The translations under genes were made by a program, and so were the position numbers. DNA of 37,817 nucleotides from Bartonella tribocorum (GTDB taxonomy: Bacteria > Pseudomonadota > Alphaproteobacteria > Rhizobiales > Rhizobiaceae). Under the pieces are notes generated by a model that worked only from the letters and a program-made list of their open reading frames with translations, was not told the origin of the DNA and searched no databases. The DNA lies in assembly GCF_002777915.1 (NCBI RefSeq), contig NZ_NJGE01000006.1, positions 62,681 through 100,497 of the forward strand, written 5' to 3'. Positions within the stretch are counted from its first letter, which is position 1; the number at the start of each line of letters is the position of its first letter. Below are positions 17,821-26,685 of the stretch, piece after piece.

Positions 17821-20574
17821 TTAAAAATGATAACGCAATCCACCAGAAAAATGCACTCCAGAAAAACCTGCCTTGCTTAGTTTATGCTGATAGCTAAGAT
17901 CACTGTAAAATGTAACTTTAGAAGAAAATTGTGCATTAATACCCAAACCTGTTTCTAAAGAAGAACCAAAAGCACCTAACTGGAAAACATCTTTTAGATG
18001 AATAAACTGTTTTTCACCAAAACGATGTGCAAGATGAATATTACCCTTTAAAGAAATAACACGATCCTTTTCAGATGCCGTAAATGTTTTACTTAAATAC
18101 CCTCCAATACGCATCAACCACTGGTCTCCTTTTTTCATATCAACATCAACCCCATCGATATCACGAAACTTATCAAATTGAAGATGTTGATAAGTAAGCT
18201 GAATCTGCGGATCAAAAATAAGACCCTCATGTCCTGTCATAAACACTTTACCAGCAGACAACAAAATATTCAGAGGATTTGCTTTTAATGTCGCTGTCTT
18301 CCCCCAAACATGCGTAAGCACATCCCCTTTTAAAAAACCATAAGATAAAAGACCGTCTACATAAAAACCAGTATTGTGTTCCACACTACCGTATGCCGTA
18401 AATGACCATTTATTAAACGAACTCTTTTGACTTTGTTCCACATCACGAGGTTGTAAGGAAAGCTTTCCATAGGTTCCCATAATCCCAAAAGACATCGCAC
18501 TATGTGCTCTCTCTATTGTTTTGAGTAAAATATCTGTTTCTATAGCGTTATAATCAACATGACCATCGTACCCATATTCAAGGGCAGAAAGATCTGAAAC
18601 ATACCGAGAACTCCCACCGTAACCATAAACAGATAAAGCAAAATTCCCTTCAACTTTTAATAATTTACGAGAAATAGACCGCATAGCTTGCAACTGCTTT
18701 TGTTGATTACTGATATTGATGATCCCCATATGAAACAAAGCATTTTGTAACAGAAGATAGGTCGGAACTTGTGGAACAACTTCCCTAATCTTTAACTCAG
18801 AATGAGGAATAACCGACATCCCTAAAGCAGGCTGAATATATTTACTTTCAAGGCGGAAATCCCAAAAATCTCCCTCTCCTTCAACCAATCTTTGAGAAGT
18901 CTTTGCTGGTCCAAGAGAAGAAGCTGGACCATAGCCATTAAGATAATATTGGTAAGGCAAGCCCTCTAATGCAATATAAGCACGATTTAACTGAAAAGAA
19001 TCTTCTGCTGCTGTTCCAGAAACCTGAATAAGTGAAATACTATGAGCATTTTCACCCGTTTCTATCTCCCCCTGATTTCCTACAACAAATTGCACATAAA
19101 CGGTCGTTTTTCCAGAAACATCACCCTGTATCAAAAGCCGATCAGTCTTTTTATGATCGAGCAAACCATCACTCTTGAGATATGTATTGAGATAAATATC
19201 CGCCCTATCTTGCGCACTATAAACTTCTTTTTCTCCCTTCCCAATATAAAGTGTCTGATACTCGTGAAACATTGGCGTTTCAAAAGCAATAGAACTATCA
19301 GAAAGTTTTATAAATGAAATAAACGAGCTTGTACGATTTGCAACGTGCGAATCTATCTCTCTTCTTCTTGTCAAAAACCACTTTGATCCTCTTGTCAAAT
19401 AAAGCTCAGCAATAGAATCATCATCAACACGAGTCCCTCCGATCAATGAAGAAGAATCTGCCAAAATTGCTACACTCCCCCCTTTTTCAGCTGTTAATAA
19501 TAAATCACCAGAAATTTTCGTGCCTTCTGTTACTCCAATATAACTCTGACTGTTATAACTATGAATAGCTGTTCCAGCTGGAACCTCAAAAACCGTTCTT
19601 TTCAAAAAAACAAGTCCCTGTCCGTATGTATTATTCTCTCCTCCCATTTCAAAATGCATACCATGTTTGTTACCTATTGCTTTAATGGTTGAATCTTCAA
19701 TATTAACCCGCGAAATTAAAATATTTCCTTCCCAACCGTCCCCAGACTGTGTGTTCAAATCCTGTCCAACTGTTAAAACACGAACATCCGTAGAAACAAT
19801 ATTCGTATTTCTTAAATAAATAGCTCCCTGCTGTTTTACATTGAAAACTGTATGTGCAACTTTTTCATTTATATTTTCTCTCTCTTCTGTTTTTTGACGT
19901 TTTGAAGTAATAGTAACATTATCTAAAGTTGCACGCCCCCCCTTCCCCACATAAAGTGCAGCGGCATCATTCACATCAATAAATCCTCCTTTCATCTGAA
20001 TATCCGCATCAGCACTAACGAAAAGAGCACTCTCTTGACCAGTACCCTGACCCTCCACTTTAATTTTTGTATTCGTTAACGTAACAGATGCTCCTACCTT
20101 CTCTGCATAAGCAGCGACCTGAGAAGCTTCAATTTTTCCACGATTGACCTCAATTATTCCACCATCAACTTTAAGACCTATTGACACATTTTTAAAAGCT
20201 GAATCACTCAAGACAATTTTTCCCCCTTGTGATACAATAGCCCCATAAAAGTTTTCTATACCTGCAGTACCTTCAACCTCTATACGCATTGCCTGAATAA
20301 CTGTATTTGGCTTCTGTGCTCCTATAGCAGTAGGCACAGTGAGAAAACGCCCTTCCTCATTCTTTGGTTTAACAGATGCCGTGAACTTATATATTTTATC
20401 ACTAATTGTATGCTTTGCACCATCATTGCATTCATAGGGTAATTTGTTTTCATCACATGATGGTGATCCAAATGAGCGAGAATGTGCCTCAATATTTATG
20501 TTTAACGAAAAAGAAAAAATAGCTGCTGTAAAAACACACGAATAAAAGCGATTATGAGATACCTTGATTATCAT
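17821..20574 (-). CDS. Autotransporter (type Va secretion) surface protein
   Basis: A 917-residue self-secreting outer-membrane protein. It has a signal peptide (MIIKVSHNRF, a hydrophobic stretch, likely cut after IEA near residue 30). A Cys-containing head SPSCDENKLPYECNDG follows near residues 37-52. A pertactin-like passenger of beta-helix repeats runs to about residue 640, with recurring units such as GGIIEVNRGKIEASQVAAY-like and VTLTNTKIKV. The C-terminal beta barrel covers roughly 650-917 and ends in GGLRYHF, with the terminal Phe that the BAM complex recognises. The head and overall plan recall Bartonella inducible autotransporters. No protease triad or RGD was noticed in the passenger. 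Its role is probably adhesion or host contact, by family only. Confidence 0.92.
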   Translation of the reverse strand: MIIKVSHNRFYSCVFTAAIFSFSLNINIEAHSRSFGSPSCDENKLPYECNDGAKHTISDKIYKFTASVKPKNEEGRFLTVPTAIGAQKPNTVIQAMRIEVEGTAGIENFYGAIVSQGGKIVLSDSAFKNVSIGLKVDGGIIEVNRGKIEASQVAAYAEKVGASVTLTNTKIKVEGQGTGQESALFVSADADIQMKGGFIDVNDAAALYVGKGGRATLDNVTITSKRQKTEERENINEKVAHTVFNVKQQGAIYLRNTNIVSTDVRVLTVGQDLNTQSGDGWEGNILISRVNIEDSTIKAIGNKHGMHFEMGGENNTYGQGLVFLKRTVFEVPAGTAIHSYNSQSYIGVTEGTKISGDLLLTAEKGGSVAILADSSSLIGGTRVDDDSIAELYLTRGSKWFLTRRREIDSHVANRTSSFISFIKLSDSSIAFETPMFHEYQTLYIGKGEKEVYSAQDRADIYLNTYLKSDGLLDHKKTDRLLIQGDVSGKTTVYVQFVVGNQGEIETGENAHSISLIQVSGTAAEDSFQLNRAYIALEGLPYQYYLNGYGPASSLGPAKTSQRLVEGEGDFWDFRLESKYIQPALGMSVIPHSELKIREVVPQVPTYLLLQNALFHMGIINISNQQKQLQAMRSISRKLLKVEGNFALSVYGYGGSSRYVSDLSALEYGYDGHVDYNAIETDILLKTIERAHSAMSFGIMGTYGKLSLQPRDVEQSQKSSFNKWSFTAYGSVEHNTGFYVDGLLSYGFLKGDVLTHVWGKTATLKANPLNILLSAGKVFMTGHEGLIFDPQIQLTYQHLQFDKFRDIDGVDVDMKKGDQWLMRIGGYLSKTFTASEKDRVISLKGNIHLAHRFGEKQFIHLKDVFQLGAFGSSLETGLGINAQFSSKVTFYSDLSYQHKLSKAGFSGVHFSGGLRYHF

Positions 20575-21480
20575 TGCTTTTCAAAACTTTCTTTTTTCAA
20601 CAAAAACAAAAAATGCTGGCAAAATAATAAACTGCAAATTAAATACAATAAGAATAAAATAAAGAAATTATTTTATTATTTTTATGATAAATGAAAGCGT
20701 TTTCATAATATGTTTTGTGTTTTATGTAAAGAAAGAACAAAAAATTTAAAAATATCATTGATGATCTTTTTAAAGATTCACTCCCCAAAATGCTGAGAAC
20801 TATAACATAAAGCACTAGAAAATGAGTCTCAAAAAAACACAAAGAAATGTAAATTCTGGAGAAATAAAATTCAATTTATCTCATTTATCCAAAATAAAAA
20901 TAAAACAAAATGTTAATAATTTTTAAGGTTAAAATGCTCAAAATATGTTAATAAAAATATCATGCGATGAAATACAGTAAACTTATAACCGCATCATTTC
21001 TTCAACTGCAATAAAAACTGAAGAAATCTCTCCTTGAGAGATAAGCGAATGCAAACAATTTTTACATTAAAATTGCTGGTTACTTAGCACAAAATTAAAT
21101 AAACACACGAAACTTCTCTTAATGCCCTATCATCAATGGTTTGAATGAAACAATGAAGTATTTTAGAGGATATCATCTCTAAACATGATCATAACATGAA
21201 AAGCTATTCACATCAAAGACACTTGCATAACCTTTTAAATTTTCAGATAAAAACTAAAATACAGTGAAACACTCACTATCCTAAAATTGAAAAGCATCAA
21301 AATAAAATTTTATCAAAATCAGCTTTATGAAAGCAATCTACTCGTTATCGTTAAAGTAGATATTTTAGCAAAGTTATTTTTGTCATTTTTATATTGAATA
21401 AATTTCTAAATATTCCCCGATATCATCACATCTGACAATAACATTATTGCACTCTCAGAGTTGATGAATATCACTCTAAA
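20575..21480. other. AT-rich region upstream of the autotransporter gene
   Basis: About 900 bases with no gene I can support. A 67-codon minus-strand frame at 20639-20842 is low-complexity and lacks a ribosome-binding site. The region should hold the autotransporter promoter. A small hairpin (arms 21336-21342 and 21355-21361) is visible, of unknown meaning. The stretch could encode a small RNA ended by the hairpin at 21481. Confidence 0.4.
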
Positions 21481-21514
21481 GGAGAGAAAAAAGCTGTATT
21501 TCTCTCCGTTTTTT
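21481..21514 (+). terminator. Rightward terminator-like hairpin without an obvious gene
   Basis: Arms ggagagaaa (21481-21489) and tttctctcc (21499-21507) pair perfectly around a nine-base loop and are followed by G and six T. In this orientation it would end a rightward transcript, yet no rightward gene precedes it. On the other strand it lies 45-77 bases after the lipoprotein stop but lacks a T tail, so it would be a weaker terminator there. Confidence 0.55.
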
Positions 21515-21557
21515 CCATAATATTTTTCATTCAATTATTGCTTTAAAGACAAATATT

Positions 21558-22007
21558 TCACTTTTTCAAAACTTTTTTTATTTTTTGGCGTTTTTTATCA
21601 TTCTCAAGACGTAACAGCAAATCTCGCTCCTGTTTTGTCGCATTGGTTACACCAAAAGTATCATTGTCCATAACCTGCTGATACCCCGCTACCATTAAAT
21701 TAACTAAAAATGAATCACTTCGCGGCGCTAATGAAAAATAGATTCCCTTTGAATCTTGTAATTTGTACCGATAACCTGCTTTAGTCATGCATTCATAAAC
21801 TGCTGCAAACTCACTTGCACGCGAATCCATATTTTCGGAAGAAGCGTAGATTGGTTTCCAGCCACATTTTAACAGTGCTTGTTCGACCACAGATTTATTA
21901 ACACTGGGCTTTTCCCATAATGCCAAGGTCGATGGGGGAGGTTTGCTAATACATCCAGCAGAGCTTAATAAAATTATAGCACTCAATACTTTCAATATTC
22001 TTTTCAT
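21558..22007 (-). CDS. Small lipoprotein of a tandem family
   Basis: A 149-residue lipoprotein. The leader MKRILKVLSAIILLSSAGC ends in a lipobox (SAGC), so Cys19 should be acylated and anchor the protein to a membrane. The mature start, SKPPPSTLALWEKPSVNKSVVEQALLKCGW, shares the WEKP and (A)LL-CG pattern with the next gene. A second shared word is CMTKAGYRYKLQD. The C-terminus is lysine-rich and helical (RQKIKKVLKK). Paired cysteines in CGW and ECM may form a disulfide. GGAGGGGGG-type purine sequence precedes the ATG. Function is unknown; similar WEKPG lipoproteins occur in phage-like and accessory regions of other bacteria, but I cannot assign one. Confidence 0.8.
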   Translation of the reverse strand: MKRILKVLSAIILLSSAGCISKPPPSTLALWEKPSVNKSVVEQALLKCGWKPIYASSENMDSRASEFAAVYECMTKAGYRYKLQDSKGIYFSLAPRSDSFLVNLMVAGYQQVMDNDTFGVTNATKQERDLLLRLENDKKRQKIKKVLKK

Positions 22008-22170
22008 TTCCCCCCTCCTTTAATATTTACGATAGAAAGACTGATAAGTCCGCTAACATTTGCTCACATGCAAGATGACTTTCGTTAGCACGTAGACATT
22101 GGAAAAACAACCCTGCCCCCCCATGCAAAAACAAGAATGTAAGGATTTTTGACTACAGAAACCCCAACGC

Positions 22171-22572
22171 TTAAGGTTGACATTCAGGTTGTTCTTTGTG
22201 TTCTTCACAATGAGGACTATTCAAACGCCTCTCTACACTTCGCTGAGGAATAACAGCATCAGGCTGACAAATTGGAAGATTTTCATATTTCTCACACCAC
22301 TTTACCCTGCCCAATTTATCTTGGAAACCTGCTTGTGTCATGCATGCATTCACAGACTCCTCTGCATTGAATTTCTCATCGGTACTTTTTTCTGCATCAA
22401 GACGGCCATCAAGATGTTGCATTCCGCATTCCAACAGTGCTTTTTTGACCTCAAGTTGATCCGCACCAGGCTTTTCCCATGCATCTACAGCTGTTCGAGG
22501 AGGCTGTTCTGGGTAACATCCACCCATAACCAATAGAGCTATCCCGCTTAATAATTTTAAAATCTGCTTCAT
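22171..22572 (-). CDS. Small lipoprotein, paralogue of its downstream neighbour
   Basis: A 133-residue lipoprotein starting at the ATG at 22572, which has AAGGATAGG upstream; an ATG at 22602 would add ten residues ahead of the signal peptide and is less likely. The leader MKQILKLLSGIALLVMGGC gives a lipobox with Cys19. Shared family words follow: DAWEKPGADQLEVKKALLECG and ACMTQAGFQDK. It differs from its neighbour in a Cys-rich tail, WCEKYENLPICQPDA and LNSPHCEEHKEQPECQP, which could form two disulfides. It lies in the same orientation, 163 bases upstream of the other lipoprotein. The gene looks intact; function is unknown. Confidence 0.82.
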   Translation of the reverse strand: MKQILKLLSGIALLVMGGCYPEQPPRTAVDAWEKPGADQLEVKKALLECGMQHLDGRLDAEKSTDEKFNAEESVNACMTQAGFQDKLGRVKWCEKYENLPICQPDAVIPQRSVERRLNSPHCEEHKEQPECQP

Positions 22573-22941
22573 TTTCCTATCCTTGAATAATTTTGATATC
22601 ACGAAACAATCTACAAATTATTTTACATGCTGTTTTTCCATTTCCAAAACAACGATGGAATTATCAATCTTTATTATCTTTAATCTTTTTCTGAAATACC
22701 ACTTAGTATCGTATCAAAAATATAGCAAAATTACTACTAAAATCATATTCTATAAACGTTATGCTTATAAAATTATTCTCAATATTTTGATTATAATTGA
22801 AACAGATATTTTTATAAATTGTTGCGCCTACATTTGTAAGCCCCATAAATAAATAGCGTTGGATGGTTGGTTGGGAAATAATCCCGCACGAATATGGGAA
22901 CACATGAATGTGGCGATTGTACGTTCCACAAACAGCAAAAC

Positions 22942-23337
22942 TTAAGGTTGTCATTTACGGCTATTTTTGTACTTTTTACAAAAAGGCTGTTTAAGCGCTT
23001 TTTGATATTTCTCCGTAGAACAACAGCGCTTGGTCGACAAATCGGAAGATTTTCGGCTTTATGCTTCTCACACCAAGCCCCCACTTTATCACGAAAACCA
23101 GCTTGAACCATACAAGCTTTTATGGTTGCTATTGCATTATAGCTAAGCTTTTTGCTTTCTGGATCGCGATCATAAGGTGTTTAGCATGCCACATTCTAAT
23201 AAGGCTTTTCCTATCTCAGTAAAATCTGCTCCTAGCTTTTCCCACGTCACCACCTCTCCTAAAGAAGGTTTATTAAACTGATATCCAGTTATGATTAATA
23301 GCGTTACAGCACTTAATAATTTTAGAGTTTGTTTTAT
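22942..23337 (-). pseudogene. Third lipoprotein copy, broken
   Basis: This is clearly a paralogue of the 22171-22572 gene. Translated with frame changes it gives IKQTLKLLSAVTLLI, then WEKLGADFTEIGKALLECGML, then IKACMVQAGFRDKVGAWCEKHKAENLPICRP, and a tail that still ends at CAACCTTAA. Lesions visible: the start ATG is ATA (23337-23335) behind a preserved GGAG; the lipobox Cys is replaced by Tyr; a frameshift near 23172-23185 creates a TGA; and a second frameshift in the tail leads to another TGA before the ancestral stop. It cannot make a lipoprotein. Confidence 0.8.
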
Positions 23338-23349
23338 TTTTTACTCCAT

Positions 23350-24080
23350 TGATTTACTTAAAGGAATTTGTTCTATATGAGATGTGCCGTAAAGCTTTTG
23401 GCATTTTGGACTCACATTTCCAAGACAAGTATGAACGCTGTTGAGATCTGTAAACATTCTTGATCATTCTTTCCAAGCGCACTTCCAGCAGGTATTGTCT
23501 CTTTCCACAACACTGTAATGACTACTAAAGGTTTTATCCTTGTTAAAGGAAATATTGGTTGCCGCTGCATCATCCTTTTTTCCAGCATAAAATCCAACAG
23601 AAACAAATTTCTGCCTGCTGAAAATTTATCCCGTACACTGAGGCTGGTAACGGTAAGATTACCACACCACCCATCTCTACATGGTTTCCAGAAACCACGC
23701 CCCTGCTAGTGTGTTGTTTTTCCCACTACCGCTATAAACAGTGCCAATGCCTACATTTGCAATCATATGAAAAGCAGTAATTGCAGATTCTTTTGTACGC
23801 CTAACTGCCTGTGGCCCCCAAAATGGAGGAAATCGTTGTGGTATGCAATTGAGATTTATTGGAAGATTGACTACTTTTGAACGATTTTTTTTGCTAATTA
23901 TACTTCTCTTGCGTACTTTTGATAGTAGTATTGTATAATTTTGTGCTTAAATACAGTTGAAAAATGCATTTATACTCTTCCACTTGTGATAAAAATGAGC
24001 CCTGTACCGATCATTCCAATCTTTAGAGGATAAAAATCAAATACCCATTCTCCTGCAGACAACAGCTATTTCTTTTTAAT
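23350..24080 (-). pseudogene. Decayed coding stretch of unknown origin
   Basis: Minus-strand frames contain protein-like patches that change frame. Examples are AVRRTKESAITAFHMIANVG and GIGTVYSGSGKNNTLAGAW around 23830-23700, and later FSAGRNLFLLDFML and SFNKDKTFSSHYSVVER around 23620-23520. Stops and shifts interrupt every reading. I do not recognise the ancestor. Opposite-strand frames in the same place are shadows. It lies in line with the three lipoprotein copies and may have belonged to the same locus. Confidence 0.35.
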
Positions 24081-25469
24081 TCAATCTTTATTTATTACGA
24101 TCTCTTTTTGCTTTAAATTATAAAGTTTAAGGGCATAGAAACAAATAATAAGCCAAGCAATCCAACTAATACCGACAATTAAAACTGGTCGCGTCTCATC
24201 AAAGTACCATAAGAGAATAAAAATAAAAACCATAAATAAAATAGAAAAAATTGATCCTATCGGCCAAAATGGAATGGGAAAGCTTAAACCATTCTGTGCT
24301 TCTTTAGGCATCTTAATTCGCATAAAAATTTGCGAAAGTAGAATCATCATCCAAACAAAAACCGTTGCAAATGTTGCCATTGCTGCAATAAGAAAAAAAA
24401 GCTTTTCATGATAAAAATAATTAAGGACAGCACCAAGAAGAAAAATAACGAAGATCATCAAAATAACAAAAACTGGTATACCGTTTTTTGATAAATATTG
24501 AAACTTTTTTAAAGCATAACCTTCCTGTGATAAACCATGGATCATACGACAAGCACCATACATTCCACTATTCATTGCTGAAATAGCCGCTGTAACAACA
24601 ACAATATTTAAAATATTTGCTGCATATGAAATCCCAAGATTTTCAAAAATTGATACAAAAGGGCTATTCATAAGACCAATCTCATTCCAAGGATAAAGAG
24701 ACATTAAAATAGCTAACGTCATGACGTAAAAAAGCAAAATACGAACTGGAGTAGAATTAATTGCTTTTGAAATCGTTTGATGAGGATTTTGAACTTCCAT
24801 GACTGCCATGCCAATGATTTCTATACCACCAAAAGCAAAAACAACAACACTAAAGCAAGCTAAAAAACCAAACCAACCATTGGGAAAAAGACCACCATTC
24901 TTCCATAAATTATGAACCGTAACAGTAGAAGAACTTACACTTCCACCCCACCCCCAAAAAATAATTGCTATTCCTAAAATAATCATCGCAATGATAGCGA
25001 TAACTTTAATAGAAGATAGCCAAAACTCTAGCTCACCGTAAACTTCTACAGCAGCTAAATTAATACCTGTGATGATTAATGTAATACTTAGCGCCCATAC
25101 CCAAGGAGCAACATCAGGATACCAAAACCCCATATAAGTCGCAAAAGCTGTAATATCAGCCAAACCAACAAGAATCATCTCAAAGACATATGTCCATCCC
25201 GTTAAAAAACCTGCTAATGGTGATATGTAATTTGCCGCATAACGCGCAAAAGAACCAGGCAATGGATTATGAAGTATCATCTCTCCTAAAGCCCGCATAA
25301 CCATAAAAATAGCTAAACCAGCAATACAATAGGCAATCAAAACACTAGGACCCGCAAGCTTAATGGCCTGTGCAGAACCATAAAAAAGACCTGTTCCAAT
25401 AGCAGAGCCAAGAGCTAAAAAAATAACTTGCCGCTTACTCATCCCTCGTTTCAATTCATTTATTGCCAT
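24081..25469 (-). CDS. Amino acid permease (APC superfamily), possibly for histidine
   Basis: A 462-residue cytoplasmic-membrane permease of the AAT branch (HutT, ProY, AroP type) with about 12 membrane helices. I start it at the ATG at 25469, preceded by AAGGAAAG. An upstream in-frame ATG at 25616 would add 49 residues unlike the family. It opens MAINELKRGMSKRQVIFLALG with the substrate-binding helix-1 motif GSAIGTGLFYGS. It continues with GEMILHNPLPGSFARYAANYI, the conserved FAFGGIEIIGM segment, and AAISAMNSGMYGACRMIHGL. Family members import one or a few amino acids by proton symport. Histidine is suggested only by the hutH gene 1.2 kb upstream in the same orientation, with a small gene between. 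Confidence 0.88.
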   Translation of the reverse strand: MAINELKRGMSKRQVIFLALGSAIGTGLFYGSAQAIKLAGPSVLIAYCIAGLAIFMVMRALGEMILHNPLPGSFARYAANYISPLAGFLTGWTYVFEMILVGLADITAFATYMGFWYPDVAPWVWALSITLIITGINLAAVEVYGELEFWLSSIKVIAIIAMIILGIAIIFWGWGGSVSSSTVTVHNLWKNGGLFPNGWFGFLACFSVVVFAFGGIEIIGMAVMEVQNPHQTISKAINSTPVRILLFYVMTLAILMSLYPWNEIGLMNSPFVSIFENLGISYAANILNIVVVTAAISAMNSGMYGACRMIHGLSQEGYALKKFQYLSKNGIPVFVILMIFVIFLLGAVLNYFYHEKLFFLIAAMATFATVFVWMMILLSQIFMRIKMPKEAQNGLSFPIPFWPIGSIFSILFMVFIFILLWYFDETRPVLIVGISWIAWLIICFYALKLYNLKQKEIVINKD

Positions 25470-25916
25470 TTCTTTCCTTACTTTTTGAAATGCTGACAAA
25501 ATCCACAGCACGATAACAGCTTTATGATAAATAAAGCCTCGCGTTTCTTTCACAAATATATAAAAAAACCGAAGACCAGCCAGTCCAACACTTTGCTCTA
25601 AACAATGAAAAAACATTTTTATTACGAATTATTCAGCTTTTATAGCCTGCAACTTCGTATTATTTTATTTAAATAAAGTGATAATGAATTTTTTTATAAT
25701 TGTCATTTAATTCATTCCGTATTCTCTAGTTTTTTACAGAGAAAATTAGCCTTAATGGAGTGTAAACTCTTAAGTTTCTATTTCAGCTCACCAAAATAGA
25801 AGCCTAAAAATTCATAACAGGCGCATTAACAATGCATATGATTAATTTTTTGTTACTCTAAGCAAATTCTCTTTGGGCCCATGAAACAAATTTTCTACGC
25901 AAATTGAATTGCTCAA

Positions 25917-26279
25917 TCAGTGATAAAGCGAATCTCGCCAGTTTTCAAAAGTATGAGAAAGTGTATCTACAGCCCATTTTTTAAAGGCTCCAATTGCCCT
26001 AACAACAAGTTTTCCAATGAAAAAAAAATATACGGTAAAAATAGTATCTTTAACTGCTGATCCGATAATAGAGCTCTCTTTACCTCTGGAGTTTTGCCCT
26101 AAGATAGCAATAAAATTTTTGTTTTTCGTCGAAACAAGAGGCTCTTTCTCTTGCCCCCCTATCATAATGAAAACCTCCTCTGGAAAGCGGCCTCTCCTCA
26201 AATTTGCATGAACCTCAAGAATTTGTGAAAAACAAAAAAGAACTGTTGTTAAGACACATAATCTAGCACTTTTAAACAT
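25917..26279 (-). CDS. Small exported membrane protein, Bartonella-type family
   Basis: A 120-residue protein with a signal peptide (MFKSARLCVLTTVLFCFSQ, likely cut after VHA near residue 25), then LRRGRF. A polar stretch follows, then a membrane segment at about residues 83-100 (TIFTVYFFFIGKLVVRAI) and an amphipathic tail ending FENWRDSLYH. AAGGAGAAAG before the ATG is a strong ribosome-binding site. The leader and the GRF word resemble those of the small exported protein at 37316-37675, FSQVLGAHADSLNGRF, suggesting one family. No domain or function is recognised. It lies between hutH and the permease, in the same orientation. Confidence 0.75.
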   Translation of the reverse strand: MFKSARLCVLTTVLFCFSQILEVHANLRRGRFPEEVFIMIGGQEKEPLVSTKNKNFIAILGQNSRGKESSIIGSAVKDTIFTVYFFFIGKLVVRAIGAFKKWAVDTLSHTFENWRDSLYH

Positions 26280-26285
26280 TTCTTT

Positions 26286-26685
26286 CTCCTTTTTTACTTA
26301 AAATACAAAAAATAAATTATAAAACTCATAAAATATTAACAAATAAGAAGAATATACAATAAAATTTTTATTTTTACTTTATACAATGCCTATAATAAAA
26401 TTTATAATTATAAAAATATTATTACAGTATATAGTTTATAGATATTATTTAACTTAGATTAAAAATTTCTGATATAAATCATAAAGTATAGGTACTTTAA
26501 TTTTATAATTTTTATAAAATTATGCCAATAAATTCAGACCATTATAAAACATCTAGTTGGCTACGAATAGAAAATATATACATAATCTATTAAATAATTC
26601 AAATATAGTATTGATCTTCTATATTTTTATACGAGAAAGTTTCAAAATTTAATATATGCCCTTCATCATTGGCCTTAAAAAAATA
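26286..26685. other. Very AT-rich gap after hutH
   Basis: Nothing coding is visible; runs of A and T dominate. No strong terminator for hutH is seen. The promoter of the small exported protein should lie here. Confidence 0.4.

Noticed and set aside
22812-23111. 99-codon minus-strand ORF as a separate gene
   Set aside because: It is the middle of the broken third lipoprotein copy, read past its ancestral stop after a frameshift.
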